Both the position numbers and the translations under genes were made by a program. From contig USQZ01000001.1 in the NCBI GenBank assembly GCA_900556975.1, positions 1 through 64,000 of the forward strand: 64,000 nt of DNA, written 5' to 3'. Positions 25,253 to 34,208 of the stretch are shown here, piece by piece. How positions within the stretch are numbered: the first letter of the stretch is position 1; every line of letters begins with the position of its first letter. The notes beneath the pieces are model-generated. The model was not told the DNA's origin and did not search any database. It worked only from the letters and a program-made list of their open reading frames with translations. This DNA is from an uncultured Clostridium sp. (GTDB taxonomy: Bacteria > Bacillota > Clostridia > TANB77 > CAG-508).

Positions 25253-27470
25253 ATGGAATATAAATTAACTGAAGCTTCAAAAAATGTATGGAATATTTCA
25301 GAAAAGATAGCTAAACAATTAGGACATTCTTATTTAGGAACAGAGCATATTTTATATGGGCTTATGAAAAATGATATTGGTGTAGTTGCTAGTATTGTTA
25401 AGGAAAACAAGATAAATGCGGAGTATATTTATAAAAAAATTGAAGAGATTATTGGAAAGAATTCAAGAGTAGATAGAATAATTGGGCAGACTCCAAGATT
25501 AAAGTATATTATGGAATGTGCTTATTTGGAATCTAGAAAGATTGGTTCTGAATACATAGGAACAGAACAGATTTTGGTTTCGCTATTTTCTGACAAAGAA
25601 TCGCTTGGATGTAGAATTGCGGTTGATAGTAGTATTGATGTTAATTTGATGATTAGACAGTTATATAAGAAAATTTATAATACACCAGAGGATAAAGGAA
25701 ACAATCTGAAAGCTCTTGAACTTAGTAAATATAGTACTGACTTTGTGGAACAGGCTTTTAAGAAAGAATTTGATGGAGCTTTTGGAAGAGACAAAGAGAT
25801 TGAAAGAATAATAGAAATTTTAGGTAGGAGAAATAAGAATAATCCTTGTTTAATTGGTGAGGCAGGAGTAGGAAAGACTGCAATTATTGAGGAATTAGCG
25901 CTTAGAATTTCAAAAGGTGAAGTTGAAGATTTCTTGAAAAATAAGAGAATTATAAGTTTGGATTTAACACAATTATTGGCAGGAAGTAAGTATAGAGGTG
26001 ATTTTGAGGAAAGGTTAAAGAAGTGCATAAAAGAGATTATAGATAATAAAAATATAATTTTATTTATTGATGAGGTTCATATGATTGTGGGAGCTGGTGC
26101 GGCAGAGGGAGCGATTGATGCGGCCAATATATTGAAACCGTTGCTTGCAAGAGGTGAATTGCAATTAATTGGAGCGACGACTATGGAAGAGTATAGAAAG
26201 TATATTGAAAAAGATACTGCTTTGGCTAGACGTTTTCAATCTGTTATTGTTGATGAGCCAAGTGAAGAGAATGCAATTAGTATTTTAAAGGCTACTAAGA
26301 AAAATTATGAAAAGTATCATAATGTTAGTATTTCTGATTCTGCAATTGAAACTGCTGTAAGACTTTCGATTAAATATATTCCTGAAAAATTTTTGCCAGA
26401 TAAGGCAATTGATTTATTAGATGAAGCTTCTTCAAGAGTGAAAATTAATGAGGAAAAAGAGGTTGTTGAAGATGTGGATATTGAGAGAGTTGTAACTGCG
26501 TTAGTTGGCGTTCCTTTGAAGAATTTAAATGAAAGTCAAATTGATAAGTTGGTTAATATTAAAGAGAGAATAGAAAATAGAATTATTGGTCAAGATGAGG
26601 CGGTTGAAACTGTTGTACGAGCATTGAAAAGAGGGGCATTGAAATTAAAAAATTCATCTCGTCCAATGGGAACATTTTTATTCTTAGGTCCAACAGGGGT
26701 GGGAAAGACTGAACTTGCTAAGGTTATTGCAGAAGAGTATTTTGAGAGTAATAAAAATATTGTTAGACTTGATATGTCTGAATATATGGAACCTAATTCT
26801 GTTTCTAAAATAATTGGTGCGCCTCCACGGATATATTGGTTATGATGATGAAAAAAATTTAGTTAATACAATTAGAAAAAAGCCTTATTGTGTTGTTTTA
26901 TTTGATGAGATAGAGAAGGCTCATGAGGATGTTTTGAATTTGCTACTTCAAATTTTAGAGGATGGAAAGCTTACTAATTCTAATGGTGTTACAGCAAGTT
27001 TTCAGGAGACGTTTGTTATTTTAACTTCTAATTTAGGTGCAAATATAATGGAAGGAAAGGGTAAGATAGGTTTTCAGAATAATAGTGAAGGATTTGCTAA
27101 AAGTGAAGTAATAGATGAGGTTAAAAGATTTTTAAAACCTGAGCTTGTAAATAGAATTGATGAAGTTATTGTGTTTAATCATTTGAATGAGAAAGATATT
27201 TATAATATTTTAAATAATGAACTAAATCAATTGAAAGATGTAATGAGAAGAAAGAATATTTTGTTTGATGTTTCGAAAGAATTTAAAAGATATATGGTAG
27301 GGAAGTGTAATTATTTTCAATATGGTGCAAGAACTGTTAGAAGAGAGATTGAAATGGATGTCGAGGATTTTATAGTGGATAAACTAATCAATAATGCGAT
27401 TAAAACAGATGAAAAGATATTGCTCGATATTTATGATAATGAGAAAAGAATTATTCAACTGAAGAGTTAA
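25253..27470 (+). CDS. clpC: ClpC-type AAA+ unfoldase, +1 frameshift at CGG-A
   Basis: A 738-residue Clp/Hsp100 ATPase if one base is skipped at 26828. Two Clp_N repeats (about 1-145) precede AAA-1 ([10 protein letters not shown] near residue 205, [15 protein letters not shown], and an ALARRFQ arginine finger) and AAA-2 ([10 protein letters not shown] near 480, [17 protein letters not shown]). Almost no middle domain lies between the modules, unlike ClpC with its UVR-type coiled coil. The first frame stops at 26845; the second begins where homology resumes. Skipping C gives [11 protein letters not shown], the family's invariant AAA-2 pore loop. It delivers substrates to ClpP. Start ATG follows GAGGTG. 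Confidence 0.85.
26828..26830 (+). other. CGG-A frameshift site 2 (clpC pore loop)
   Basis: The zero frame reads CCT CCA CGG ATA TAT TGG TTA TGA. Skipping the C gives CCT CCA GGA TAT ATT GGT TAT, which is PPGYIGY. This Gly is the first residue of the GYxG substrate-gripping loop conserved in Hsp100 proteins, so the correct frame is certain here. Confidence 0.92.
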
Positions 27471-27565
27471 GAAATGTAAGTAATATGAAAAATGTAGAAT
27501 GTGATGAGAAATATAAATAAATTAGATTGTTTAGAATTTTTTATGTGTGATACAGTAAAAAAACA

Positions 27566-27660
27566 ATGGAGGTCATTGTGAACTGTTTCCTAGAAAGCGT
27601 ATAATAAATTAAAAAGAATGTTTATTTTAAGTGGATAGTTCATCAAGACCTCTGTTTTTT
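27566..27660. other. Long hairpin between convergent clpC and uraA-upp
   Basis: GAGGTC (27569-27574) pairs with GACCTC, and GAACTGT pairs with ATAGTTC, giving a stem of about 85 bases with bulges. T runs lie at both ends on either strand, so it could terminate both genes. A short competing hairpin ACAATG/CATTGT overlaps its 5' arm. It could equally be a small structured RNA; I do not match it to 6S, SRP or T-box RNA. Confidence 0.5.
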
Positions 27661-27700
27661 GTATATAATAATAGAAAATTACTTTGTTAATTTTATGTTT

Positions 27701-29686
27701 TTATTTTGTTCCGTATATTCTGTCACCAGCATCACCTAAACCTGGTACTATGTAAGCATTTTCATTTAAGTGATCATCTATTTTAGCACAATAGATTTGT
27801 ACATCTGGATGTTTTTCTTGAACTTTTTTTAGTCCTTCTGGTGCAGCGATTATACATAAGAATTTTATTTTCTTAACATTTTTTTCTTTTAATAATTCTA
27901 TTGCATCGATTGCACTTCCGCCTGTTGCAAGCATTGGATCAAGAAGTATAACTTCTTTTTGATCAATATTTTTTGGAACTTTGAAGAAGTAGTTTACAGG
28001 TTTATGTGTTTTTTCATCTCTGTACATTCCAATATGTCCAATTTTGGCATTTGGAATAACTGTTATTACTCCATCAAGCATTCCCATTCCAGCTCTTAAT
28101 ATTGGAACAAATGCATATTTATCTTCATTTAATTTTTTAGTTTTCATTTTGCATATAGGTGTTTCAATTTCTGTATCTTCTAATTGTGCATCTTCCATTG
28201 CTTTGTAGCAAAGAAATGTTGCAATTTCTCCGGCTAGTTCTCTAAATTCTTTTGTTCCTGTATTTTTATTTCTTAATATTCCTAATTTATGTTCGATTAG
28301 TGGATGGTTTAATTCGATTATTTCTTTTGATTCGCTCATTTTTTCTTGCTCCTTTGTTTGAGAATTATCGTTTGGTGTTTCTGTAATGTTTTCTTCTTTT
28401 TCATTTGGTAATAATAAATTTAGTAAAATACCTACGATTGCGGCTAAGCTCATTCCTGAGAATGATAGTGAGAAATCTCCATAATTGAATGATAGCATTG
28501 CTCCGCCAAGTCCTAATACAAGCATGCTTGAGGCTAAGATAACGTTTTTATTTTTTCCAAAATCAATTCTATTTTCAATTAAAACTTTAAGACCATTTAC
28601 TGCTATGAATCCATAAAGTAGAAGAGATACGCCTCCAAGTACGCAGTTAGGAATTGTACTAACTATTGCTGTGAATTTTCCTAAGAATCCTAAGCAGATT
28701 GCAAAGATTGCTGCAAGTCCAATTACCCAAACAGATGCGATTTTTGTCATACCAACTACTGAAGTATTTTCACCATAAGTTGTGTTTGCTGGTCCTCCAA
28801 GAAGTCCTGCTACAAATGTTGCTAATCCATCTCCAAGAAGTGTTTTATCAAGTCCTGGATTTTTTAATAAATCTTTTCCGATTATTGCGCTTAATGCTGT
28901 GTGATCTCCAATATGTTCAGCAATTGTTACTAATGCAACTGGTGCAATTGTTAAAGCTGCTGCAAATGATGGAGTATAGTTTAAAAATGGTATTGAGAAT
29001 TTAGGAATGCTAAAGAATGCTGCATCTAAGATTGGTTGAAAATCAACTAATCCAAAGCATATTGCACTTATGTATCCTACGATTATTCCTATTAAAAATG
29101 GTATTATTTTTAAGAATCCTTTTCCTCTTACCATTATTAGTGCTGTTGTTAAAAATGTTATTAAAGCTACGATTACGCCTTTCCATTCTAATTGTGTGTC
29201 TGATGAAAGACCTATTTGACTTATTGCATTTGGTGCTAAACCTAGACCAATTATCATTATCATTGGACCTATAACAACTGGTGGTAAGATCTTGTGAATC
29301 CAATCTTTACCTATTAGTCTTATAATGATTGAAAATATTACATATATAATACCTACAATCATTATACCTGTCATTGCTCCTGCAACTCCACCTTTTGCAT
29401 AACCTGCTGCAATTGGTGCAATGAATGCAAATGAGCTTCCAAGGTACACAGGAGATTTTGCTCTAGTACATATAATATAAATTAATGTTCCAATTCCTGA
29501 TGTAACAAGTGCTACGGGGATTGTTAAAACTTCTGCTCCTGCTGTTGAATTTACTAGTATTGGAACTAAGATTGTTGCTCCAAACATAGCAAATACGTGT
29601 TGTAGAGCCAATATAATCCATTGTGCTAGTTTTGGCTTTTCATTTACGTCTAAAATCAGTTTGCTGTTTTTTGTTGTTTCTTCCAT
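27701..29686 (-). CDS. uraA-upp: Fused uracil permease and uracil phosphoribosyltransferase
   Basis: A 661-residue single reading frame with two complete proteins. Residues 1-430 are an NCS2 uracil permease with about 14 membrane helices ([26 protein letters not shown] at the start, [17 protein letters not shown] near 290). A charged linker (430-450) leads to a full UPRT (450-661) with [16 protein letters not shown], the PRPP loop [10 protein letters not shown] and [14 protein letters not shown]. Uracil would be imported and converted at once to UMP. AAAGGAG lies nine bases before an in-frame ATG at residue 450, so a separate UPRT may also be made. Start ATG 29686 follows AAGGAGG. Upstream is an attenuator-like leader. 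Confidence 0.92.
   Translation of the reverse strand: MEETTKNSKLILDVNEKPKLAQWIILALQHVFAMFGATILVPILVNSTAGAEVLTIPVALVTSGIGTLIYIICTRAKSPVYLGSSFAFIAPIAAGYAKGGVAGAMTGIMIVGIIYVIFSIIIRLIGKDWIHKILPPVVIGPMIMIIGLGLAPNAISQIGLSSDTQLEWKGVIVALITFLTTALIMVRGKGFLKIIPFLIGIIVGYISAICFGLVDFQPILDAAFFSIPKFSIPFLNYTPSFAAALTIAPVALVTIAEHIGDHTALSAIIGKDLLKNPGLDKTLLGDGLATFVAGLLGGPANTTYGENTSVVGMTKIASVWVIGLAAIFAICLGFLGKFTAIVSTIPNCVLGGVSLLLYGFIAVNGLKVLIENRIDFGKNKNVILASSMLVLGLGGAMLSFNYGDFSLSFSGMSLAAIVGILLNLLLPNEKEENITETPNDNSQTKEQEKMSESKEIIELNHPLIEHKLGILRNKNTGTKEFRELAGEIATFLCYKAMEDAQLEDTEIETPICKMKTKKLNEDKYAFVPILRAGMGMLDGVITVIPNAKIGHIGMYRDEKTHKPVNYFFKVPKNIDQKEVILLDPMLATGGSAIDAIELLKEKNVKKIKFLCIIAAPEGLKKVQEKHPDVQIYCAKIDDHLNENAYIVPGLGDAGDRIYGTK
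28337..28355 (-). promoter_or_regulatory. Internal ribosome site and start for stand-alone Upp
   Basis: On the minus strand AAAGGAG (28349-28355) stands nine bases before ATG (28337-28339), in frame with the fusion. The encoded protein would begin [20 protein letters not shown], the normal length and start region of Upp (212 residues). Confidence 0.7.
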
Positions 29687-29716
29687 TACAGAATACCTCC
29701 TTAAAATTTTTTTGGA

Positions 29717-29747
29717 TAAAAAAAATACTAGAAACAAATCTAGTATT
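29717..29747 (-). terminator. Leader terminator before uraA-upp
   Basis: Read on the minus strand, AATACTAGA pairs with TCTAGTATT and a run of eight T follows, 30 bases before the uraA start. It lies inside the transcript leader, as expected for transcription attenuation. Confidence 0.8.
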
Positions 29748-29844
29748 AAATCAAAATATTTAATTGAGATGTTAAAATGAAGAAAGTTTTTGCTTTCTTT
29801 TTCGTTACGTTTTTTTCAGTTAAATAATTCATATATTTTTTCAT
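29746..29844 (-). CDS. Putative 32-residue leader peptide of uraA-upp
   Basis: A short ORF ([12 protein letters not shown] at the start) with an AGGGTG ribosome site at proper distance. Its TAA overlaps the first bases of the terminator stem. A ribosome reaching the stop would block the hairpin, as in pyrBI-type attenuation, where RNA polymerase pausing at U runs couples translation to UTP level. This role is inferred; the ORF is too short for codon statistics. Confidence 0.5.
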   Translation of the reverse strand: MKKYMNYLTEKNVTKKKAKTFFILTSQLNILI

Positions 29845-29865
29845 TTTTTGCACCCTGGTTATAAT

Positions 29866-29885
29866 ATTATAAATCGATTTATAAT
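29866..29885. promoter_or_regulatory. 20-bp perfect palindrome upstream of uraA leader
   Basis: ATTATAAATCGATTTATAAT is fully symmetric and lies where the minus-strand promoter for uraA-upp would be (TATAAT is within it, with TTGCAT nearby). It may be an operator, or a symmetric AT-rich promoter by chance. Confidence 0.45.
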
Positions 29886-29975
29886 GCAATAGTTTTTTTG
29901 CTTTTTATTTTTAACAAGTGACAAAAGCCTTGACAGAGTTGAGATACAAAGATTTTAAAAATTAGGATTATATTA

Positions 29976-30004
29976 TTGATATCTTTTTTTCTATATGTTA
30001 TAAT
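29976..30004 (+). promoter_or_regulatory. Promoter of the 30035 gene
   Basis: TTGATA (29976-29981) and TATAAT (29999-30004), 17-base spacer. Confidence 0.65.
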
Positions 30005-30034
30005 CCAAATAGATTTATACAAAGGAGTAAACAG

Positions 30035-30370
30035 ATGACAGGGTTTCTTGTGATTGTTTTTATGCTTCTTCTTATAATTGTTATGTTGATCGCGTTAGCG
30101 GTATTTCAGATAAAAATGGCTGGAATGAATGTAAAAGATTTTTGGTCTTTTATTAAAGCTAATGAGACTTTAGATAAATTATATGCGTTTTCGAAGAAGT
30201 ATGAAAAATTAACAACAAATGAACAATTAGTTTTTTTGCGTGAGGCTGAGAGAGTGTTTGATGCTTTTGATAAGGTACCTAATGTACTATGGGAAGAGGA
30301 TTATCAAAAGTATATGGAGGTCTTGTCAAAGTATAAGGATATTAGATTGGTTAGATGGGAGAAAAGTTAA
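30035..30370 (+). CDS. Small membrane-anchored protein of unknown function
   Basis: A 111-residue protein with one N-terminal membrane helix (residues 3-28) and a soluble helical remainder (NETLDKLYAFSKKYEKLTTNEQ). CAAAGGAG precedes the ATG. It may share a transcript with the following membrane protein. No family is recognised. Confidence 0.65.
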   Translation: MTGFLVIVFMLLLIIVMLIALAVFQIKMAGMNVKDFWSFIKANETLDKLYAFSKKYEKLTTNEQLVFLREAERVFDAFDKVPNVLWEEDYQKYMEVLSKYKDIRLVRWEKS

Positions 30371-30435
30371 TCTTTTCTCCATTTTTTGTAGTAAAAAAGT
30401 TTATTATATGATATTGTATGAAAAAGGGGGAGAGT

Positions 30436-31282
30436 ATGAAAAAGATTATAACTGGAATAATTATTTTTATAGCTTTATTAACTGGAATTAGTTTTGCGAA
30501 TACGTATGATGAAATGGTATATTATATACCTGTATTAACAGAAGAATCTAAGTGGCGGAAATTTACCTTTATTAATGGAAGGAATTGCTTTGTCAATTTT
30601 ACCAATTGTTTTTTATAATTTTTTTAGGAAGATGAAAGGGAAAGAATACAATAAAAAGCTGAATATAGGTTTAATAGTTACTGCAATTGCTTTATTTGTG
30701 TTTTCGATAATGATGAAAAAAAATGATGAATATATCTGGGCAGAAAAGGTATCAATTTTGGAATTTTATGCAATGTTTGCGCAAATTACAATATGTGCAA
30801 TTTTAGGAATTTATTATTCATTTTTTTATAATAAATTGAATAAGGTTGCAGTTGGCGTTTTAACGATTCTAGTGGGTATTATTTTAGAAGTTTTCTTTAG
30901 TGGAAATGAAATTATGAATAATTTTGCGGATTTATTGCTATTTTTAATGATTTTCGTAGGTATAATTATAATAATGGAAAAATTAGTTTTATTTACAGAG
31001 AAATCTGAAAGAAAAAATGTTGTAATAAATGTTTTTGCTGAAATTGCTTTATTTATTGTATGTACCATGATTGCATCTGCAGTTTTTCGTGAGTATATTT
31101 TGTTTGAAATTCTTATAATCTTATTTTATATATATGATTTAATAATGTTAAATAAGAGCATAAAAAAATATGGCTTGGGTGAAAAAAAACGTATGGCTAT
31201 ATCTATTTTTTCAATTGTTGTTTTAATAATACTTATTGTTGGATATTTGATGTTATTAAGATTTGGAGTATGGGAAAAATAA
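30436..31282 (+). CDS. Multi-pass membrane protein, +1 frameshift at CGG-A
   Basis: A 281-residue protein if one base is skipped at 30556. The N-terminus has a signal-like segment (ITGIIIFIALLTGISFA). After the shift about seven membrane helices follow without charged catalytic motifs. The first frame alone would stop at 30618 after 60 residues, in the middle of the second helix. Skipping the C of CGG gives SKWGNLPLLMEGIALSIL, a continuous hydrophobic segment. ATG 30436 is preceded by GGGGGAG; an upstream ATG at 30418 is less well placed. Family and function are unknown. Confidence 0.7.
30556..30558 (+). other. CGG-A frameshift site 3 (membrane protein)
   Basis: The zero frame reads AAG TGG CGG AAA TTT and stops 20 codons on. 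Skipping the C gives AAG TGG GGA AAT TTA CCT TTA TTA and a further 240 codons of membrane protein. Confidence 0.85.
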
Positions 31283-31368
31283 AATGAAATTTCTAAAAAA
31301 AGTAGTGGAACTAATAATGATAATATGATAGAATGTGAAAAGTATATTAAGATAGGAGTTGTAAAAAA

Positions 31369-32064
31369 ATGTATAAAAGAGTTCTTTTAAAATTAAGTGG
31401 TGAAGCTATGGCAGGAGAACAAAAAACAGGAATTAATGCAAATGTAGTAGACGATATTTGTTCAAAGGTTGTAAAACTTGTTGAAATGGGAATACAAGTT
31501 GGTATCGTTACAGGAGGAGGTAATTTCTGGAGAGGAAAAAATGGCTATAAAATGGAAAGAGTTACTTCTGATTATATGGGAATGCTTGCTACGATTATGA
31601 ATTCTTTGGCTATAAAAGATGCTTTAGAATCAAAAGGTGTAAAGGCTGTTGTACAAACATCAATGACTATGGTTCAAGTTGCAGATACTTTTACAAAAAG
31701 AGATGCGGAAAAATGTTTTAATGAAGGAGCTGTTGTTATTTTTGGAGGAGGAACAGGACTTCCATACTTTTCAACTGATTCAGCTGCTGCATTAAGAGCT
31801 GCTGAAATAGGTGCAGATGTAATTCTTGTTGCTAAAACAATTGATGGAGTTTATTCAGCAGATCCAAAAGTTGATCCTAATGCTATCAAATATACAGAAA
31901 TTACATATGATGAAGTTTTAAATAAAGATTTAAAAGTTATGGATGCTTCAGCTATTGCTGTTTGTAGAGATAACAATATTCCTTTATTTGTTTTTGCCCT
32001 ACAAGATACTGAAAATATTGTAAGAGCTGCAAAAGGTGAAAATATAGGAACAATAGTAAAATAA
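31369..32064 (+). CDS. pyrH: UMP kinase
   Basis: A 231-residue hexameric bacterial UMP kinase of the amino-acid-kinase fold, phosphorylating UMP to UDP. Motifs are LLKLSGEAMAG at the start, GIVTGGGNFWRG near 45, GGTGLPYFSTDSAAALRAAEI near 130 and DGVYSADPKVDPNA near 162. It begins the pyrH-frr-uppS-cdsA-rseP-polC cluster, of which the first genes are conserved across Bacillota. A promoter lies probably near 31326 but is weak to the eye. Confidence 0.96.
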   Translation: MYKRVLLKLSGEAMAGEQKTGINANVVDDICSKVVKLVEMGIQVGIVTGGGNFWRGKNGYKMERVTSDYMGMLATIMNSLAIKDALESKGVKAVVQTSMTMVQVADTFTKRDAEKCFNEGAVVIFGGGTGLPYFSTDSAAALRAAEIGADVILVAKTIDGVYSADPKVDPNAIKYTEITYDEVLNKDLKVMDASAIAVCRDNNIPLFVFALQDTENIVRAAKGENIGTIVK

Positions 32065-32079
32065 AAGGAGAGAAAAAAT

Positions 32080-32628
32080 ATGGAATTTGACAAATTAGAA
32101 GAGAGAATGAATAAAACATTAAGTGTTTTAGAAGAAAATTTTTCAGAAATAAGAGCTGGTAGAGCTAATCCAGCAATACTAAATAAAATTACAGTAGAGT
32201 ACTATGGTGTTCCTACACCAATAAATCAAGTTGCTGGAATTTCAGTTCCAGAAGCTAGATTAATTGTTATTCAACCTTGGGATGTTAGTGTTTTAAAAGA
32301 AATTGAAAGAGCTATTCTTGCATCAGATATAGGTTTAAATCCAAATAATGATGGTAAAGTAATTCGTTTATCTTTCCCAGAATTAACAGAAGAAAGAAGA
32401 AAAGAGTTAGTTAAAGATATTAAGAAAATTGCTGAAGAATCAAAGGTTGCAATAAGAGCAATAAGAAGAGATGGAATTGATGAAGCAAAAGCTATGGAGA
32501 AAGAATCTTTAATGACGGAAGATGAATTAAAGAAAGCTGAAGATCAAATTCAAAAATTAACAGATAAGAAAATTGCTGAAATAGACGTTATTACAGAAAA
32601 GAAAGAAAAAGAAATAATGTCAATCTAA
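32080..32628 (+). CDS. frr: Ribosome recycling factor
   Basis: A 182-residue RRF which, with EF-G, splits post-termination ribosomes. The three-helix bundle and signature ([17 protein letters not shown] at the start, [18 protein letters not shown] near 105, [14 protein letters not shown] near 130) are complete. AAAAGGAGAG precedes the ATG, 15 bases after pyrH. Confidence 0.97.
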   Translation: MEFDKLEERMNKTLSVLEENFSEIRAGRANPAILNKITVEYYGVPTPINQVAGISVPEARLIVIQPWDVSVLKEIERAILASDIGLNPNNDGKVIRLSFPELTEERRKELVKDIKKIAEESKVAIRAIRRDGIDEAKAMEKESLMTEDELKKAEDQIQKLTDKKIAEIDVITEKKEKEIMSI

Positions 32629-32652
32629 TTTTTGAAGGGAATGAATATTATA

Positions 32653-33360
32653 ATGGAAGAAAATAATATACCTACTCATGTGGCTATTATTATGGATGGC
32701 AATAGAAGATGGGCAAGGAAAAGAAATATCGATTATAGATTAGGACATAAAGAGGGTGCTAAAACTTTAGAGAAGATTGTAAGATATGCTAAAAAAGCTG
32801 GAATAAAATATATTACTGTATATGCTTTTTCTACAGAAAATTGGAAAAGAACTAGTGAAGAAGTAAGTGCATTAATGTTGCTTTTGAAAACATATCTTGA
32901 TGATTATGGAAAAAGAGCTGATACAGAAAATATAAAAGTTAAAGTTTTAGGTGATATATCAGCATTAACACCTGGTTTACAAAAAAGCATAAAGAAATGT
33001 GAAGAAAGAACAAAAGATAATGATGGAATTTATTTTTCTATTTGTATTAATTATGGTGGTAGAGATGAAATAGTGCATGCTGTAAAAAATATTGCACAAG
33101 ATGTTAAAGATGGAAAAATAGAAATAGATGACATTAATGAAGAGTTAATGAATAATTATTTATATACAAAAGAAATTCCAGATCCAGATTTGATTATTAG
33201 GACTAGCGGTGAATTGAGAACAAGTGGTTTTCTAACATGGCAATCTGTTTATTCTGAGTATTTGTTTATGGATAAATATTGGCCTGATTTTTCAGAAGAT
33301 GATATTGATTTTGCAATAAAAGAATATCAAAAGAGAAATAGAAAGTTTGGAGCAAAATAA
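32653..33360 (+). CDS. uppS: Undecaprenyl diphosphate synthase (cis-prenyltransferase)
   Basis: A 235-residue cis-prenyltransferase which builds the C55 lipid carrier for cell wall synthesis. The signature HVAIIMDGNRRWARKR (catalytic Asp, residue 14 or so), YAFSTENWKR near 65 and DLIIRTSGELRTSGFLTWQSVYSEYLF near 183 are present; LRTSGF replaces the common RLSNF. ATG 32653 is used with AAGGGA upstream; ATG 32641 lies too near the ribosome site. Confidence 0.95.
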   Translation: MEENNIPTHVAIIMDGNRRWARKRNIDYRLGHKEGAKTLEKIVRYAKKAGIKYITVYAFSTENWKRTSEEVSALMLLLKTYLDDYGKRADTENIKVKVLGDISALTPGLQKSIKKCEERTKDNDGIYFSICINYGGRDEIVHAVKNIAQDVKDGKIEIDDINEELMNNYLYTKEIPDPDLIIRTSGELRTSGFLTWQSVYSEYLFMDKYWPDFSEDDIDFAIKEYQKRNRKFGAK

Positions 33361-33379
33361 TTTAAATAGGAGAAATAAT

Positions 33380-34198
33380 ATGATTAAAAGATCCTTGACT
33401 ACAATTATCGGATTACCTGCAGTTTTGGTAATTTTGATTTTTGGTAATAAATATATATTAGATGTTATTATGGCAATTTTAGCTATTATGGGAATATACG
33501 AATATATGAAGTGTGTTGCTCATAAATTTAATCCTGTTTACTGGATAGGATATGTGGCAGCAGCGAGTATTGCACTATTACATATTATTCCAAGCAATTA
33601 TCTAATTGAATATTTGCCAATAGTGATACTTTCATTGATAGCAGTTTTGTTTATGCATGTTGTTTTTACCGATATGAAAACTAATGCAGCAGATATTGCT
33701 ATAACCTTATTTGGAATTTTATATATCGTTGGATTTTTCTCATTTGTAGCTTTATTATATGGATATGAAAGTAATGGTAGAAGCCTAGGAAAATTCTATA
33801 TTGCATATTTATTTTTAGCAACTTGGGGAAGTGATATTTTTGCATATTTAGTAGGTGTTAAGTTTGGAAAACACAGATTTAGTAAGATAAGTCCAAAGAA
33901 ATCTATTGAAGGTTGTATTGCTGGAACAGTTAGTGGTGTGCTTTTAGTTGTTCTTGCTACTGTAATATTTAATAATTTCTTTGATTTCAATGTAAATTAT
34001 TTATTAATAACTATTATAGGATTGATTATTACAGTTCTAGGACAAATAGGTGATTTCTCAGCATCTTGCATAAAAAGATATGCAGAGGTTAAAGATTTTT
34101 CTAATTTATTGCCTGGACATGGTGGAATTATAGATAGATTCGATAGTGTTATTTTTGCAGCACCATTTGCGTATTATTTAATAACATTATTAATTTAG
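33380..34198 (+). CDS. cdsA: Phosphatidate cytidylyltransferase
   Basis: A 272-residue membrane enzyme making CDP-diacylglycerol from CTP and phosphatidate. About seven helices and the CTP-transferase signature KDFSNLLPGHGGIIDRFDS near residue 238 are seen. TAGGAG precedes the ATG. It follows uppS in the normal cluster order and its stop overlaps the rseP ribosome site. Confidence 0.94.
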   Translation: MIKRSLTTIIGLPAVLVILIFGNKYILDVIMAILAIMGIYEYMKCVAHKFNPVYWIGYVAAASIALLHIIPSNYLIEYLPIVILSLIAVLFMHVVFTDMKTNAADIAITLFGILYIVGFFSFVALLYGYESNGRSLGKFYIAYLFLATWGSDIFAYLVGVKFGKHRFSKISPKKSIEGCIAGTVSGVLLVVLATVIFNNFFDFNVNYLLITIIGLIITVLGQIGDFSASCIKRYAEVKDFSNLLPGHGGIIDRFDSVIFAAPFAYYLITLLI

Positions 34199-34208
34199 GA
34201 GGCGCTAA

